The translations under genes were made by a program, and so were the position numbers. A stretch of DNA of 64,000 bases from Anaerolineaceae bacterium (GTDB lineage: Bacteria > Chloroflexota > Anaerolineae > Aggregatilineales > Phototrophicaceae). The DNA is taken from positions 62,001 through 126,000 of the forward strand of contig PABP01000008.1 in NCBI GenBank assembly GCA_002699585.1. Reading direction: 5' to 3'. This document shows, in pieces, positions 7,116 to 16,625 of this stretch. How positions within the stretch are numbered: the stretch's first letter is position 1; each line of letters opens with the position of its first letter. The notes beneath the pieces were generated by a model, which was not told the origin of the DNA, ran no database searches, and saw nothing but the letters and a program-made list of their open reading frames with translations.

Positions 7116-10100
7116 CTATGGCCCAGTCGTTGGCGAAGGCGTCAGACTGGGCGCGAGGGTCGCTGAGGCGGTCAATGTTGGGGCCAGGATCGCCGTTGGA
7201 CTTGGTGTCAAGCTCGGTTGCAGCGTGGCGCTAGGCGATGCCGTTGGTGTGGCTGAGGCAGGCATCGGCGTGAGTGTGACGCTTGGCTCGGCTGTGGCAG
7301 TTGATGTCACAATGGGTGTCATCGTCTGCGTCGGGATGACAATCGGTGTTGTAACGAGCATGGTTGGCACAGGCATCGGTGTAATTTCGACATTGAGCAG
7401 GCTGGTCTGGGGCAGGGCTTCCAGTGCGCCCATATCTAACTTGATGCGTCCATCAGTATTGCCATCCTGCGGACGGAGCGTGCCCAAACGGTCGCGCTCG
7501 ATCTTGGCCAAATAACTGCCGCCGATGCCCTCTGGTATGGCGTCAATCACGGGCGAGCCACCACCGGGACGCAATGTGCCCGTATCACTGAACAGCGGCA
7601 TCAGGTTGATATTGTCGTTTTGTCCGGCATAAGTCGCGTCGTCGATCAGGTTGGCGCGGACGGTCGGCGTACCTGTGTTGACCCCGATTTCCGTGCCATT
7701 GTTCCACAGAATATTGCCCTCAATTGTGACGTGCCCATCCCAGGCATAGATGCCCCCGGCGCAAGCTGTGTTACAAGCCGCATCGGGCACATTATCAATG
7801 ATTGTGTTGAAGGCAATCGTAATTTCTCCGGCGGCATAGATACCCGCCACATCGCCCGTATTCTCCCGAATGATGTTATTGGCAATCAAGCCCTGGCTGG
7901 CGTTCAGATGCAGCGCCTTGCCATTCTGCTGGAACAGGTTGTTTGTCACAGTCAAATTCGAGGCGTTATTCGCTTGCAGACCAACCGTATTGCCCTGGAA
8001 TGTAAACCCGCTGATGGTGACATCGGCGACCGTGACCAGCATGGCCGTTTGCTGGTTCTGAAGGATTGCGCCGTTGTTTTCGGCCAGCAACGTCACTGAT
8101 TTAGTGATGATGACGGGTTCCGCATAGGTTCCGGGCAGCACTCGGATTCTATCGCCGTTAACCGCATTGACCAGCGCCATCGAAATGGTGTCATAGGGTG
8201 TGCCGTAGCTGCCATCACCGCCGGGGGATGCGCTGCCATCGACGTAAATTGCATCTGGGTCGATGGTGACGACCGTCATGGTGGACGGCATCTCATACGC
8301 GCCGACATCCGCCGCTTGGCTGCTGTCGCCATCGCCATCCTGCGGACGTAAATCCCCGGCGAAGTCATCGACAGGGTAGTCGCTGACATTGATAGCGGCG
8401 TCAATCGCCACCGAACCCGCCCGCAGGTGGAAGTTACTCTGGCTGGCATTGACGAAGGGCGACTGTGCGCTGACGATCTGGCTGGCGGGTAGGGTATCGA
8501 CCACGTTATCGGTCAGCGTGGCCGTTGATGTGTCATCTTGCCAGTTATTGCTGTTGTTGCCCCACAGAATATTGCCCTCGACGATGTTCGCGCCGCCCTG
8601 ATTGCGGACGCCGCCGCTGTTGCCATAGAAGGTGTTGAACGCCGCCAAAATTGGGTCGCTGCTGCTGAGCAGGTGCAACGCGAAGCCGCCTGTGTTGCTA
8701 ACAAGCAAATTGTTGCGGACCGTCGCCCCGTCCGCGTTGCGCAGGGTGATGGCGCTGCCCTGGGGGGCACTGTTGCCGCGCAGGATATTGCGCTCGATCA
8801 ACGGCTGGGCATTTTCAGCATACACAGCGCCGCCGGATGTGGTGGCCGTGTTGTTGGCGAAGATGTTCCCGCGCAGGATGGCCCGGCGCACGTTGAGGTT
8901 GTCGCTGGTGGTGATGTTGACCGCGCCACCATTGGCCCCGGTGCCGTTCTGGATGGTAAAGCCCTCGATGACCGTTTCGCTGGCCTGCAAGGTAATGACC
9001 GCGCCGCTGCCGTTGCCATCGAGAATGGTGGTTTGGGGGTCGCCCTGGCTGCGCAGCACGATGTCGCGCTTGTTGATGACGATATTCTCGCTGTAGGTTC
9101 CGGCAGCAATGAGAATGACATCGCCGCTGCGACCCAGCCGCGTCATATCCAGCGCCGAACGAAGGGTGCGCCAGGGGCGGTCCGCTGTGCCATCTTGGAA
9201 GCCGGTATTGCTGGCATCCACATAAATCTGGCGTGGGCGATGGATAAAGCTCATGGCCGCATCATAGTGGAATCCCAGATCGACCAAGCCGCTGTCGGCG
9301 CTGCCTGTCGTGCTCGTGCTGCGATTGCCAAAACCTAAGTTCGCCGCCTGGTCCAACCCGGCATCAATAGCCGGACTGCCTGCCAATAAATAATAGACAC
9401 CGTTGTTCCCGCGTGTGAAAAGCGGGTCGTCACTGGCTTGGCTGGCTGCGCCACTTTCGATCAGGTTGGCCTGAATCGTATAGCTGCCACCACCCAGCGC
9501 CAGATCGTCTTTATTGGCCCACAAAATGCTGTGACGCAGCGTCCCGGCAGTGCCCGCGAACTCGACAGCGCGGTGCGTTTCCGCAATCGTATTGTTATAG
9601 ATACGTGCCGTGCCCACAGCATAGATACCGCGCGCGCTGTGCAAAATCAGGTTGTTGAACGACTCAAACTGCGCCACGGCGGATTCTACCCGGATGGCAT
9701 GGTGGCTATAAGTTACGATGCTATGGCTCAGCCGCACACTGCCGTTGCCGCGCTGGACAAGGCCGTATTCCAGGTTTTCCATCATCACGCTGGTGATGGT
9801 CTGGCTGCTGCCGCCATCGACCAGTACGCCTGTGTTCAGGCCACGCAAGCCACGCAGCGTGACATAGGCCAGCGACTGCGTATTCCCGCCAAGCTGCACA
9901 ATCGGATTGCCCAATCCCAACCCGGCGATGACCACCTGCGATGGATCGCTGCTGATGCCTGTCAGGGTCAATCTCTTGCCCTGTAAATTGAGCGCTTCCG
10001 TATACACCCCTGGCTGAATAAACACGGTGACGCCGTTATTGGCGGCGCTAATCGCCTGTTGGATCGTACGGAAGGGCTGCGATGCTGTGCCCGTCTGCGG

Positions 10101-10859
10101 CCCGCTGTAGCTGGCATCGACGTATAGTTCGGTCACGGATGCGGCTATTGTCGGCAGCGGCGTGGCACTGGGCCACGGCGTCCATGTCGGGCGCGGCGTA
10201 TTGGTCGCTTGCGGCGTCAGGTTGATCTGGACGCGGGTGCGCTCGGCGGTGGCGGTTGGCGTCGGTGTAAGCTGCGGTGGCAGTGTACCGGGTGGTGCTT
10301 CAGGCCGTTCGTCTGTCGGACGTTGCGTGGCCGTTCCCGCCAGGGCCGCTTGTGTGCCACTCCCGGAAATGAAATCGGCGTTTTGGGTTGCCTGTTCAGC
10401 TTGCTCAGCGGAAAGTGTGGCATTGCTGGCCCCGCCATTAGCGGCGATCGTGTCGGTTCCGTCGCCAGCCTGGGCGGCGTTATTTTCGTCGGCCTCATCG
10501 CTGGATGTCTCACCCTCGGCAGTTGATGTCGTCAGCGGGCCAATCGGCGTCGAGGCTGCGATGGTGTTAGCCAGGGCCACATCGTGTACGGCAGGGTCGC
10601 TAGCCGGTAACAGGCCCGCTATCGGCAGGCTGCCATACCAGGCGACGCCACCGGGTAGCAGGATAGGCTCATCAGGTTGTCTAGTTGTGCCGGAGGATGT
10701 GCCCAGAGCGGCTTGTGTCGGTAGGGGAGGTGTTGAGTTAGGTTGGACGGCCCAGAGCGCTACGGCGACGGCAAGCACAGTCAGCGTGAGGAAGGTGCCT
10801 GCTAGCAGCCAGCGTATGCGTCCTGTTTGCATCATATAAAGCGTCGTCCTGCGGCCCAA
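7116..10859 (-). CDS. Giant surface beta-helix protein with three DUF1565-type repeats
   Basis: A 1247-residue protein that should sit on the outside of the cell, anchored by one N-terminal helix (about residues 14-38, LLAGTFLTLTVLAVAVALW). A low-complexity Ala/Thr/Pro linker follows to about residue 240. Three parallel beta-helix modules follow, opening near residues 246, 545 and 872 with YVDAS or YVDGS and then a G-T/Y-x-x-P-F/Y/W-x-T motif and a PGVY/AGTY/PGTY turn. Each ends in an AIDA or VIDA choice-of-anchor motif with D-x-G-A/F closing. The C-terminus is a Thr/Pro/Ser-rich tail of about 80 residues with no LPXTG motif. No catalytic residues of pectate lyases can be assigned, so a structural or adhesive role is as likely as an enzymatic one. 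A second ATG lies at 10835. Confidence 0.9.
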   Translation of the reverse strand: MGRRTTLYMMQTGRIRWLLAGTFLTLTVLAVAVALWAVQPNSTPPLPTQAALGTSSGTTRQPDEPILLPGGVAWYGSLPIAGLLPASDPAVHDVALANTIAASTPIGPLTTSTAEGETSSDEADENNAAQAGDGTDTIAANGGASNATLSAEQAEQATQNADFISGSGTQAALAGTATQRPTDERPEAPPGTLPPQLTPTPTATAERTRVQINLTPQATNTPRPTWTPWPSATPLPTIAASVTELYVDASYSGPQTGTASQPFRTIQQAISAANNGVTVFIQPGVYTEALNLQGKRLTLTGISSDPSQVVIAGLGLGNPIVQLGGNTQSLAYVTLRGLRGLNTGVLVDGGSSQTITSVMMENLEYGLVQRGNGSVRLSHSIVTYSHHAIRVESAVAQFESFNNLILHSARGIYAVGTARIYNNTIAETHRAVEFAGTAGTLRHSILWANKDDLALGGGSYTIQANLIESGAASQASDDPLFTRGNNGVYYLLAGSPAIDAGLDQAANLGFGNRSTSTTGSADSGLVDLGFHYDAAMSFIHRPRQIYVDASNTGFQDGTADRPWRTLRSALDMTRLGRSGDVILIAAGTYSENIVINKRDIVLRSQGDPQTTILDGNGSGAVITLQASETVIEGFTIQNGTGANGGAVNITTSDNLNVRRAILRGNIFANNTATTSGGAVYAENAQPLIERNILRGNSAPQGSAITLRNADGATVRNNLLVSNTGGFALHLLSSSDPILAAFNTFYGNSGGVRNQGGANIVEGNILWGNNSNNWQDDTSTATLTDNVVDTLPASQIVSAQSPFVNASQSNFHLRAGSVAIDAAINVSDYPVDDFAGDLRPQDGDGDSSQAADVGAYEMPSTMTVVTIDPDAIYVDGSASPGGDGSYGTPYDTISMALVNAVNGDRIRVLPGTYAEPVIITKSVTLLAENNGAILQNQQTAMLVTVADVTISGFTFQGNTVGLQANNASNLTVTNNLFQQNGKALHLNASQGLIANNIIRENTGDVAGIYAAGEITIAFNTIIDNVPDAACNTACAGGIYAWDGHVTIEGNILWNNGTEIGVNTGTPTVRANLIDDATYAGQNDNINLMPLFSDTGTLRPGGGSPVIDAIPEGIGGSYLAKIERDRLGTLRPQDGNTDGRIKLDMGALEALPQTSLLNVEITPMPVPTMLVTTPIVIPTQTMTPIVTSTATAEPSVTLTPMPASATPTASPSATLQPSLTPSPTAILAPTLTASATLAPSLTPSPTTGP

Positions 10860-11136
10860 GCCGTGCCTGAACAGTTACGTCTCCATTGTAAGCTACGAAT
10901 ATGACATGTACAGATAATGTTTTCGTACTATTTTTCTACGATATACTGCTGCTTTTGTCGGCACTTGTCCCTGGATGACCGTCCATGTAATCCACACTGT
11001 TATAAACAGGCATTGAATATTTCTATTTATTAAGGCATTTGTGCAAGCTTAATCGACCATGTTGCTTTCTTAAGAGATAGGGGGTTAAATCAATTCATCA
11101 TGATGATAAGATACTGTCTTGATTCATGTATGGGCA

Positions 11137-11967
11137 ATGGTTATGCCACGTCTACGAACTGCTGTCGACAAATCCTATCTCTCTGTAGCGCTGTATCTGC
11201 ATCCAGATAATAAGCTGTTTCTTCGTGGCAAGCGCGACCAGGTTGCTAATGCACCCGGTTCCGCCAGCCAGAGGTTTTCATTCGTTTTAGTCATGATTGG
11301 CTTGTTGATCTTCGCAATGGCTATTTACCACGGTGTGCGCTATTGGCAGCTTTCCAATGATGGTGTGACGGTGCGGGCAACCTTCATCGAGTCCGACTGG
11401 GATCAAGACGCTGATGGGTCGACTTACTTCATTACCTATGCCTACTCCGTCGATGGCGAACTGTACGAACAACACGAAAACGTACCCAAGAATATTTATG
11501 ATGATACGGTCGCCGGTGCGCCAATCGTCATCACGTATAGCCGTAGCGATCCAAATACAGCGATTATTGGCCAGCCTGTGCCCTTCGCGCTGTTCATATG
11601 GGGCGGCTTCGCCCTGATCTTCAATCTGGTGGGTTGGGGCCTGTATGTGACAGCCCGTTCACAGAATGCCCTCGCCAGAAGGCTCTCCGATGGTGGCATC
11701 CTACTGCCCGGTGAAGTCGAACGAGCCAGCGTCAAAATCGTCGATGATGAGGACTCCGACAGCGAATATGACAAGCAACTCACGCTGGCCGTAGATTATC
11801 GCTTCACATCGCCAATGACCAAAAAGGCCATTACAGCCCGCGGCAGCGCCGACCGCAGCGACCTCCTGGCAGTGCGCAACGAACTTGGTATGGAACCTGG
11901 TTTTTACGCGCCGGGTGATCCCATCGTGGTGTTATACGCCGACGACAAGCATCACGTCATTCTCTAA
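11137..11967 (+). CDS. DUF3592 membrane protein
   Basis: Two membrane helices (SFVLVMIGLLIFAMAIYHG and LFIWGGFALIFNLVGWGLYV) bracket an external domain of about 85 residues (TYFITYAYSVDGELYEQ, PIVITYSRSDPNTAII), which is the layout of the DUF3592 family. A second soluble domain of about 90 residues follows the last helix and repeats some of the same beta pattern (YRFTSP, GDPIVVLYADD). The function of the family is not established. The start is uncertain: a TTG at 11119 and ATGs at 11137 and 11143 are in frame, none with a clear ribosome-binding site. The divergent 260-bp AT-rich gap to the beta-helix gene probably carries both promoters. Confidence 0.75.
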   Translation: MVMPRLRTAVDKSYLSVALYLHPDNKLFLRGKRDQVANAPGSASQRFSFVLVMIGLLIFAMAIYHGVRYWQLSNDGVTVRATFIESDWDQDADGSTYFITYAYSVDGELYEQHENVPKNIYDDTVAGAPIVITYSRSDPNTAIIGQPVPFALFIWGGFALIFNLVGWGLYVTARSQNALARRLSDGGILLPGEVERASVKIVDDEDSDSEYDKQLTLAVDYRFTSPMTKKAITARGSADRSDLLAVRNELGMEPGFYAPGDPIVVLYADDKHHVIL

Positions 11968-12224
11968 AATCTGTTCTAAAATCCTGCTCTAGCTTCCTCG
12001 AAAACGCATCACCTAAGCACCTCTAACCGCTTGTGTAGCCTCCCTCAAGCCTTTCTTTTCACTTTCTTAGCAAGAATTTCATAGGTATTTGCTTGATTTT
12101 TGATAGTAGTTGCTGTATATTTAGGTATAGAACAAAAGTTCTTATCGTTGGCAAGTAAGTTGATCCACACACTATTCGAGCAAGACCTGTTCTTTCAATA
12201 CGTTCACCCAAAAGAGGAGACATC

Positions 12225-13031
12225 ATGTTCACTGTTACCAAGTACCCGCAAGGCCATTTTTCCTGGGCAGACAATTCTTCAAAAGATGCCAAAGGCGCCA
12301 GCAAGTTCTACACGGACGTCATGGGGTGGGGCAAAGACGAAATCCCGATGGGCGGTGGCCAGATCTATACTATGTTCAAGCAGGATGGGCAGCATGTCGC
12401 TGGCCTGGGCCAGATGATGCCTGACATGATCGAGCAGGGCATGCCCTCCGTCTGGAACAGCTATATCTCGGTCGATGATGTCGATGCGATGGCCGAGAAG
12501 GCCAAGGGGCTGGGCGCGACAGTCGTTGCGGGGCCGTTCGATGTCTTCGAGAGTGGCCGCATGGCGACCTTGCAGGACCCGACCGGGGCGTTTGTGTCAC
12601 TGTGGCAGCCCAAAGGGCATATTGGCGCGGGACTGGTCAATACAGTTGGCGCCATGTGCTGGAACGAGCTGATGACCTCCGATGTCGAAAAAGCCAAGAC
12701 CTTTTACAGTGACTTCTTGGGTTGGACATACAACAAGATGGACATGGGCAATGGCAGTGATTACTGGGTCATCATGAATGCCGGACGTGCCAATGGCGGC
12801 ATCTTCCCGCTGGCGGGTGACATGGCCAACATGCCACCCAATTGGGCCGTTTACTTCACCGTCGCTGACATCGAAGCTACCGCTGCCAAGATCGAACCCG
12901 CAGGCGGCAAAATCCATGTGCCCATCACAGAAGCCCCTGGGACAGGTCGCTTCATCTTTATTGAAGATCCGGCAGGTGCGATGGTCTACCTCATGCAGAT
13001 CAACGAGGCTGAACCCTGGGACCTCGAATAA
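12225..13031 (+). CDS. Two-domain VOC (glyoxalase-fold) protein
   Basis: A 268-residue protein made of two VOC modules (residues about 5-125 and 135-262), the layout of the Cfp30B-like glyoxalase/bleomycin-resistance group. Each module has the pattern F-Y-x-D-V/F-x-G-W (KFYTDVMGW; TFYSDFLGW) and ends in a DP-x-GA strand (LQDPTGAFVSLW; IEDPAGAMVYLM). Substrate and metal use cannot be told from sequence. AAGAGGAG lies 6 nt before the ATG. A strong hairpin terminator follows at 13055, so it is probably transcribed alone. Confidence 0.88.
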   Translation: MFTVTKYPQGHFSWADNSSKDAKGASKFYTDVMGWGKDEIPMGGGQIYTMFKQDGQHVAGLGQMMPDMIEQGMPSVWNSYISVDDVDAMAEKAKGLGATVVAGPFDVFESGRMATLQDPTGAFVSLWQPKGHIGAGLVNTVGAMCWNELMTSDVEKAKTFYSDFLGWTYNKMDMGNGSDYWVIMNAGRANGGIFPLAGDMANMPPNWAVYFTVADIEATAAKIEPAGGKIHVPITEAPGTGRFIFIEDPAGAMVYLMQINEAEPWDLE

Positions 13032-13054
13032 ATTACAGCAGCAAATTCATATGG

Positions 13055-13089
13055 CAGGGCGCACAAATCGTGTGCCCTGTTTGTTTTTG
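13055..13089 (+). terminator. Intrinsic terminator after the VOC gene
   Basis: A 10-bp stem CAGGGCGCAC / GTGTGCCCTG with a 5-nt loop is followed by TTTGTTTTTG. It lies 23 bp after the stop codon of the two-domain VOC gene. Confidence 0.85.
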
Positions 13090-13153
13090 CAGTACGCACA
13101 GAAAAAACGATGTCATAATGACGCCACATTCAGTGAATCGAGTAGGGGATAGA

Positions 13154-14236
13154 ATGACTCATCCACAACTTGGGCAGCAGCGATTATTCAGCCAGCGTGT
13201 TAGTCGACAGCTCTGTACGACACCCGCTGAGGTCGTGCGCTGGATGGGCGCGATGCAGGCCCAGGATTATGGGCAATCCCTGTGGGCGATTGGTGCGCGT
13301 ATGCAGTCGCCCGCTGTCGATACAGTCGAAAAAGCCATCGCTGCGGGCGACATCCTGCGGACATGGCCCATGCGCGGCACGATCCATTGGGTTCCGGCTG
13401 AGGATGCCCGCTGGATGGTCAACCTTTGTGCAGGTCGTGTGGCCAATGCCCATGCACGCCGCCTCAAGCAGCTTGAGCTAAGCGAGGATGACCTTGCCCG
13501 TTGTGGCGACATCTTTGTTGAGGCCCTGAGTGGCAAACACTGCCAGTCACGGGGGGATTTGCTGCAACAGGTCGAAGATGCAGGCATCTCGATGGCGGGT
13601 CAGCGTGGCTATCACGCTTTGACCTACCACGCGCATCGGGCTTTGCTGTGTATTGGTCCTATGCAGGGCAAGCAGCAGACCTTTGCCTTGCTCGATGACT
13701 GGGCATCCAACCCGCGTGATCTTTCCGGCGATGCTGCCCTGGCTGAGTTAGCCAATCGCTTTTTTGTCAGTCACGGCCCCGCCACGGAATACGATTTTGC
13801 CCGCTGGACAGGCCTCACCGTCACCGATTCCCGCCGCGCTATTGAGCTAACGACTGTGCCGCTCATTACCCAGGAGATAGACGGAGCGACCCACTGGCTC
13901 ACCGAAGAAACGGCTGATTCCGCTGGCGATAGCCAGGTCTATCTGCTGGCTGGCTTTGATGAATTCCTGCTGGGTTACAAAGACCGCGATCCGGTTCTGC
14001 CGCCGGAACACGCCAACAAAATCGTGCCGGGGAACAACGGCATGTTCAAGCCGATTATCGTGGTCGATGGGGTCGTCGTCGGCACCTGGCAGCGCAAGCT
14101 CAAAAAGAAGGCCGTCGATTTTACGTTTGATCTGTTCGTGCCGGATAGCAAGCTCGCCAAACAAGCCTCTGAACAGGCATCCACCTATGCCGATTTCATG
14201 GGCCTGCCCATTGGCAAAATCGAGGACAGTTCATAG
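13154..14236 (+). CDS. Winged-helix DNA-binding protein (AlkZ/HTH_42-like)
   Basis: A 360-residue protein of the winged-helix domain group to which the DNA glycosylase AlkZ and YcaQ belong. Visible family marks are MGAMQAQDYGQSLWAIGAR near residue 35, an ILRTWPMRGTIHWV segment near 80 and a C-terminal FDEFLLGYKDRDPVL motif near 280. The family is associated with repair of alkylated or crosslinked DNA, but many members are untested; the catalytic QxQ or QxD pair of AlkZ is only suggested here by QAQD. I prefer the ATG at 13154 (AGGGGAT upstream) over an in-frame GTG at 13070, because the latter lies inside the preceding terminator. Confidence 0.8.
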   Translation: MTHPQLGQQRLFSQRVSRQLCTTPAEVVRWMGAMQAQDYGQSLWAIGARMQSPAVDTVEKAIAAGDILRTWPMRGTIHWVPAEDARWMVNLCAGRVANAHARRLKQLELSEDDLARCGDIFVEALSGKHCQSRGDLLQQVEDAGISMAGQRGYHALTYHAHRALLCIGPMQGKQQTFALLDDWASNPRDLSGDAALAELANRFFVSHGPATEYDFARWTGLTVTDSRRAIELTTVPLITQEIDGATHWLTEETADSAGDSQVYLLAGFDEFLLGYKDRDPVLPPEHANKIVPGNNGMFKPIIVVDGVVVGTWQRKLKKKAVDFTFDLFVPDSKLAKQASEQASTYADFMGLPIGKIEDSS

Positions 14237-14240
14237 TCGC

Positions 14241-16406
14241 TTACCGGATGATACCTACAATATCATAGGCGTTGTCCGGGTTGTCGGTTGCAAGGCGCGC
14301 AAAATTGGTTGGCTCGTACCATCCCACCAGGATACGCGCGGCTTGCGCTGGCTCATGATCGTCCAGTGTGTGCTGCGTAATGTAAATTTCGCCGGGTTGC
14401 CAATAGCGTGTCGATAAAACGGGCGGCGCATCTCCCTGGTCGATGAGGTCGCCATCTTCATTGAGCACCTGGGCAAATACGGTCAGGCTGTCATCAATGG
14501 TGCCTGTACTTTGCCACAGCAGCCTGAGCGTGTCTCCGTCTTGTTCAACGCCGATCAAATCAATGATGCCGCCGAAGCTCACGGACGCATCCAGCTGCGG
14601 GATGTCCCCATAGGTCGGCTGTGTATCGGCATCAACCAGGCCACCCGCGACTAACACAACCGAGTCTAGTGGTTCGCCAGCGTCGTTGTAGACGTCGAAT
14701 TGCTGCTGCGTCTGGATGTCCCACCAACCGACCTGTACGCGCACATCGAATCGATTGTCATGGTCTGGTGATAGCTCATCCAAGGGGACGAAATAGGTTT
14801 CAGCATACAGCATATTGTCCTGCCACTGAGATGTGCGTGTGCGTCCACCCATTGGGTAGGTATCGATGCGGCCGATAACCTGGCCTTCATCATCCAGCAC
14901 ATGCAGGAACAAACTGTAATCTGTGTTCGTTTGCTGTAGCGTGCGCCAATAGACCGTCACTTCGAGCATGTCATCTGGCGTATAACGGCGCTCCGCGGAC
15001 TGATATGCGACCAGCTCGACAAAATCACCATAGCGTGCATAGATTTCCTGCACATCATCGGGCAGGGTAGTCAAGGGGCTTGGCGGTGCATAAGCCGGGA
15101 TGATCGACGTAATGGGCACGATAAACGCAAAAACGGCCAATGCACCCACGGCCAATCGTAAACCGTGACCGCGCGTCAGGGTATGCCATCCCCAGGCTAA
15201 CAAAATGCTCGTCGCGCCCACAAACGGGAACAGCAATCGCCCCTGGGACGCATAGGTTTGCAGGGTCCATGCCCCCACGCTGACGAAACCCAATAAGGTC
15301 ACGCTCGCCAGTAGGGCCATCGGTACAAACAGGCTGTCACGTTTGGTCTGCCATAATTGCCAAAACCCCCATAGTGACCCGACAAAGGCCGCACCTGATA
15401 ACAGGTCCATCAGCGTATAAAAGGCCGTGACCGTCATCACGTTGACCGTGCCGAATAATCCCCAATAGGCGATGCGGAAGCCTTCAAACTCATTAACGAG
15501 CGTCAGCAGATTGGCCGCGTCTGTCCGTTCCCCCGCGACAGCCGCCATCATGGCTGTACCAAACAATTCGTGATAGAGCAGGATATTGCGTACGTACCAC
15601 CAGCCCGCGATGATGGCCCATAGCGTCGCCATTGCGACACCCAAAAACACAAATCCGCGCCAGTCACGGTTGCGCAAAACCAGCCAGACCGCGCCTGCAA
15701 TCACTACCGGAACCAGCACGACGCCACTCAATTTGCTGAGTGTTGCCAGCGCCAGGACAAGGGCCAGCAGCAAACTGCGCCGCCTATCGAAGCCGTTCAG
15801 CAGGGTTTTGACGAACAGGAGCACGACCACACTGTTGAGTGCTGTCACCAGATTATCGTTATTGACTGACCCGGCGATGAACAGGAACATCGGGTTGAAG
15901 GCAGTCACGCCTGCGGCGACCAAAGCGATACGCGGCTGATCTGGGAAGAGGGTACGCGCGATGTGATACACAGCCGCAATGGTGACGGCCCCCAACAATA
16001 AGCTGAAGCCCCTCAGCATCATCACCGCCAGGGCGGTCCCCTGTAAGGGCGGATGCAGGTCATCATGCAGCACAATATTCTTATTGTCATCGACATTGGC
16101 GATACCGACTTTGGCATGCGGGTTATATTCGCGCCAGATGTCCGCATCGCTGATGTCAATGCCAGCAGTGAGGACCGCCCCCAGGATGTAGTAGAGTGGG
16201 GGTTGGCTGCCTTCTTGCCGATAGATCGTCTCACGGGCGTTGGCATCCTGTACGGGCAATTCGCCTGTTTCTCGCAGGACTTCCACCATGCCAAAGTGCC
16301 ACAATTCATCGGAGGCCTCAAAGATAGGCGTCGCCCAGATATAGACGATGCCGATCAGCAGATACGTGATGAGGAGGAGCTGTAAGGGCCTCAATCGCTT
16401 TGTCAC
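14241..16406 (-). CDS. Polytopic membrane glycosyltransferase-like protein (GT39/DUF2142 type)
   Basis: A 721-residue protein with about ten membrane helices in residues 1-430 and a large extracytoplasmic C-terminal part. The first loop carries FEASDELWHF, an acidic D-E pair in the position used by GT-C glycosyltransferases such as ArnT and protein mannosyltransferases, and then QPPLYYILG, typical of the DUF2142/GT39 group. These enzymes transfer sugars from polyprenyl-phosphate donors outside the membrane. The GT2 gene at 17614-18639 could make such a donor. The soluble tail contains two similar beta-rich stretches (VTVYWRTLQQTN and LLWQSTGTIDD). Exact substrate unknown. It converges on the winged-helix gene with 4 bp between stops. 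Confidence 0.8.
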   Translation of the reverse strand: MTKRLRPLQLLLITYLLIGIVYIWATPIFEASDELWHFGMVEVLRETGELPVQDANARETIYRQEGSQPPLYYILGAVLTAGIDISDADIWREYNPHAKVGIANVDDNKNIVLHDDLHPPLQGTALAVMMLRGFSLLLGAVTIAAVYHIARTLFPDQPRIALVAAGVTAFNPMFLFIAGSVNNDNLVTALNSVVVLLFVKTLLNGFDRRRSLLLALVLALATLSKLSGVVLVPVVIAGAVWLVLRNRDWRGFVFLGVAMATLWAIIAGWWYVRNILLYHELFGTAMMAAVAGERTDAANLLTLVNEFEGFRIAYWGLFGTVNVMTVTAFYTLMDLLSGAAFVGSLWGFWQLWQTKRDSLFVPMALLASVTLLGFVSVGAWTLQTYASQGRLLFPFVGATSILLAWGWHTLTRGHGLRLAVGALAVFAFIVPITSIIPAYAPPSPLTTLPDDVQEIYARYGDFVELVAYQSAERRYTPDDMLEVTVYWRTLQQTNTDYSLFLHVLDDEGQVIGRIDTYPMGGRTRTSQWQDNMLYAETYFVPLDELSPDHDNRFDVRVQVGWWDIQTQQQFDVYNDAGEPLDSVVLVAGGLVDADTQPTYGDIPQLDASVSFGGIIDLIGVEQDGDTLRLLWQSTGTIDDSLTVFAQVLNEDGDLIDQGDAPPVLSTRYWQPGEIYITQHTLDDHEPAQAARILVGWYEPTNFARLATDNPDNAYDIVGIIR

Positions 16407-16474
16407 AGTTCCACCTCTCTTATGGAAATTTTCGTAGCAACAGTGAGTATCTATCCAACAAGTTTTTGGCTCAC

Positions 16475-16585
16475 GACCCCACCCCTAAATCCCCTCCCCA
16501 TGATGTGAGGGGACTTTTGCTTGCCGCCATATTGCTTAGAAAGGCATCCTTCCACCTCACGGGGGAAGGACCGAGGATAGGGGTC
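16475..16585 (+). repeat. REP-like palindromic repeat R1 (full copy)
   Basis: It begins GACCCCACCCC and ends AGGGGTC. The left half folds as TCCCCTCCCC...GAGGGGACTT and the right half as ATCCTTCC...GGAAGGA. It lies between the stop of the sulfotransferase gene and the start of the GT39-like gene. The same two-hairpin unit recurs at 20958, 39697 (inverted) and 59621. Confidence 0.85.
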
Positions 16586-16625
16586 AGATAGCAAAACACA
16601 CCCAGGTTAATTTCTCAATTAGACA

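Noticed and set aside
7102-7515. Gly/Val-rich plus-strand frame opposite the Thr/Pro tail
   Set aside because: A low-complexity mirror of the repetitive tail codons of the beta-helix protein.
8538-9338. Long plus-strand reading frame (266 codons) opposite the beta-helix gene
   Set aside because: It mirrors the minus-strand gene, has no recognisable motif and no ribosome-binding site. The minus strand has clear repeats and motifs.
10162-10839. 225-codon plus-strand frame opposite the N-terminal linker of the beta-helix protein
   Set aside because: Low-complexity mirror; the minus strand has a membrane anchor and consistent continuation.
16400-16591. 63-codon plus-strand frame
   Set aside because: It consists largely of the palindromic repeat R1 and has no coding signs.
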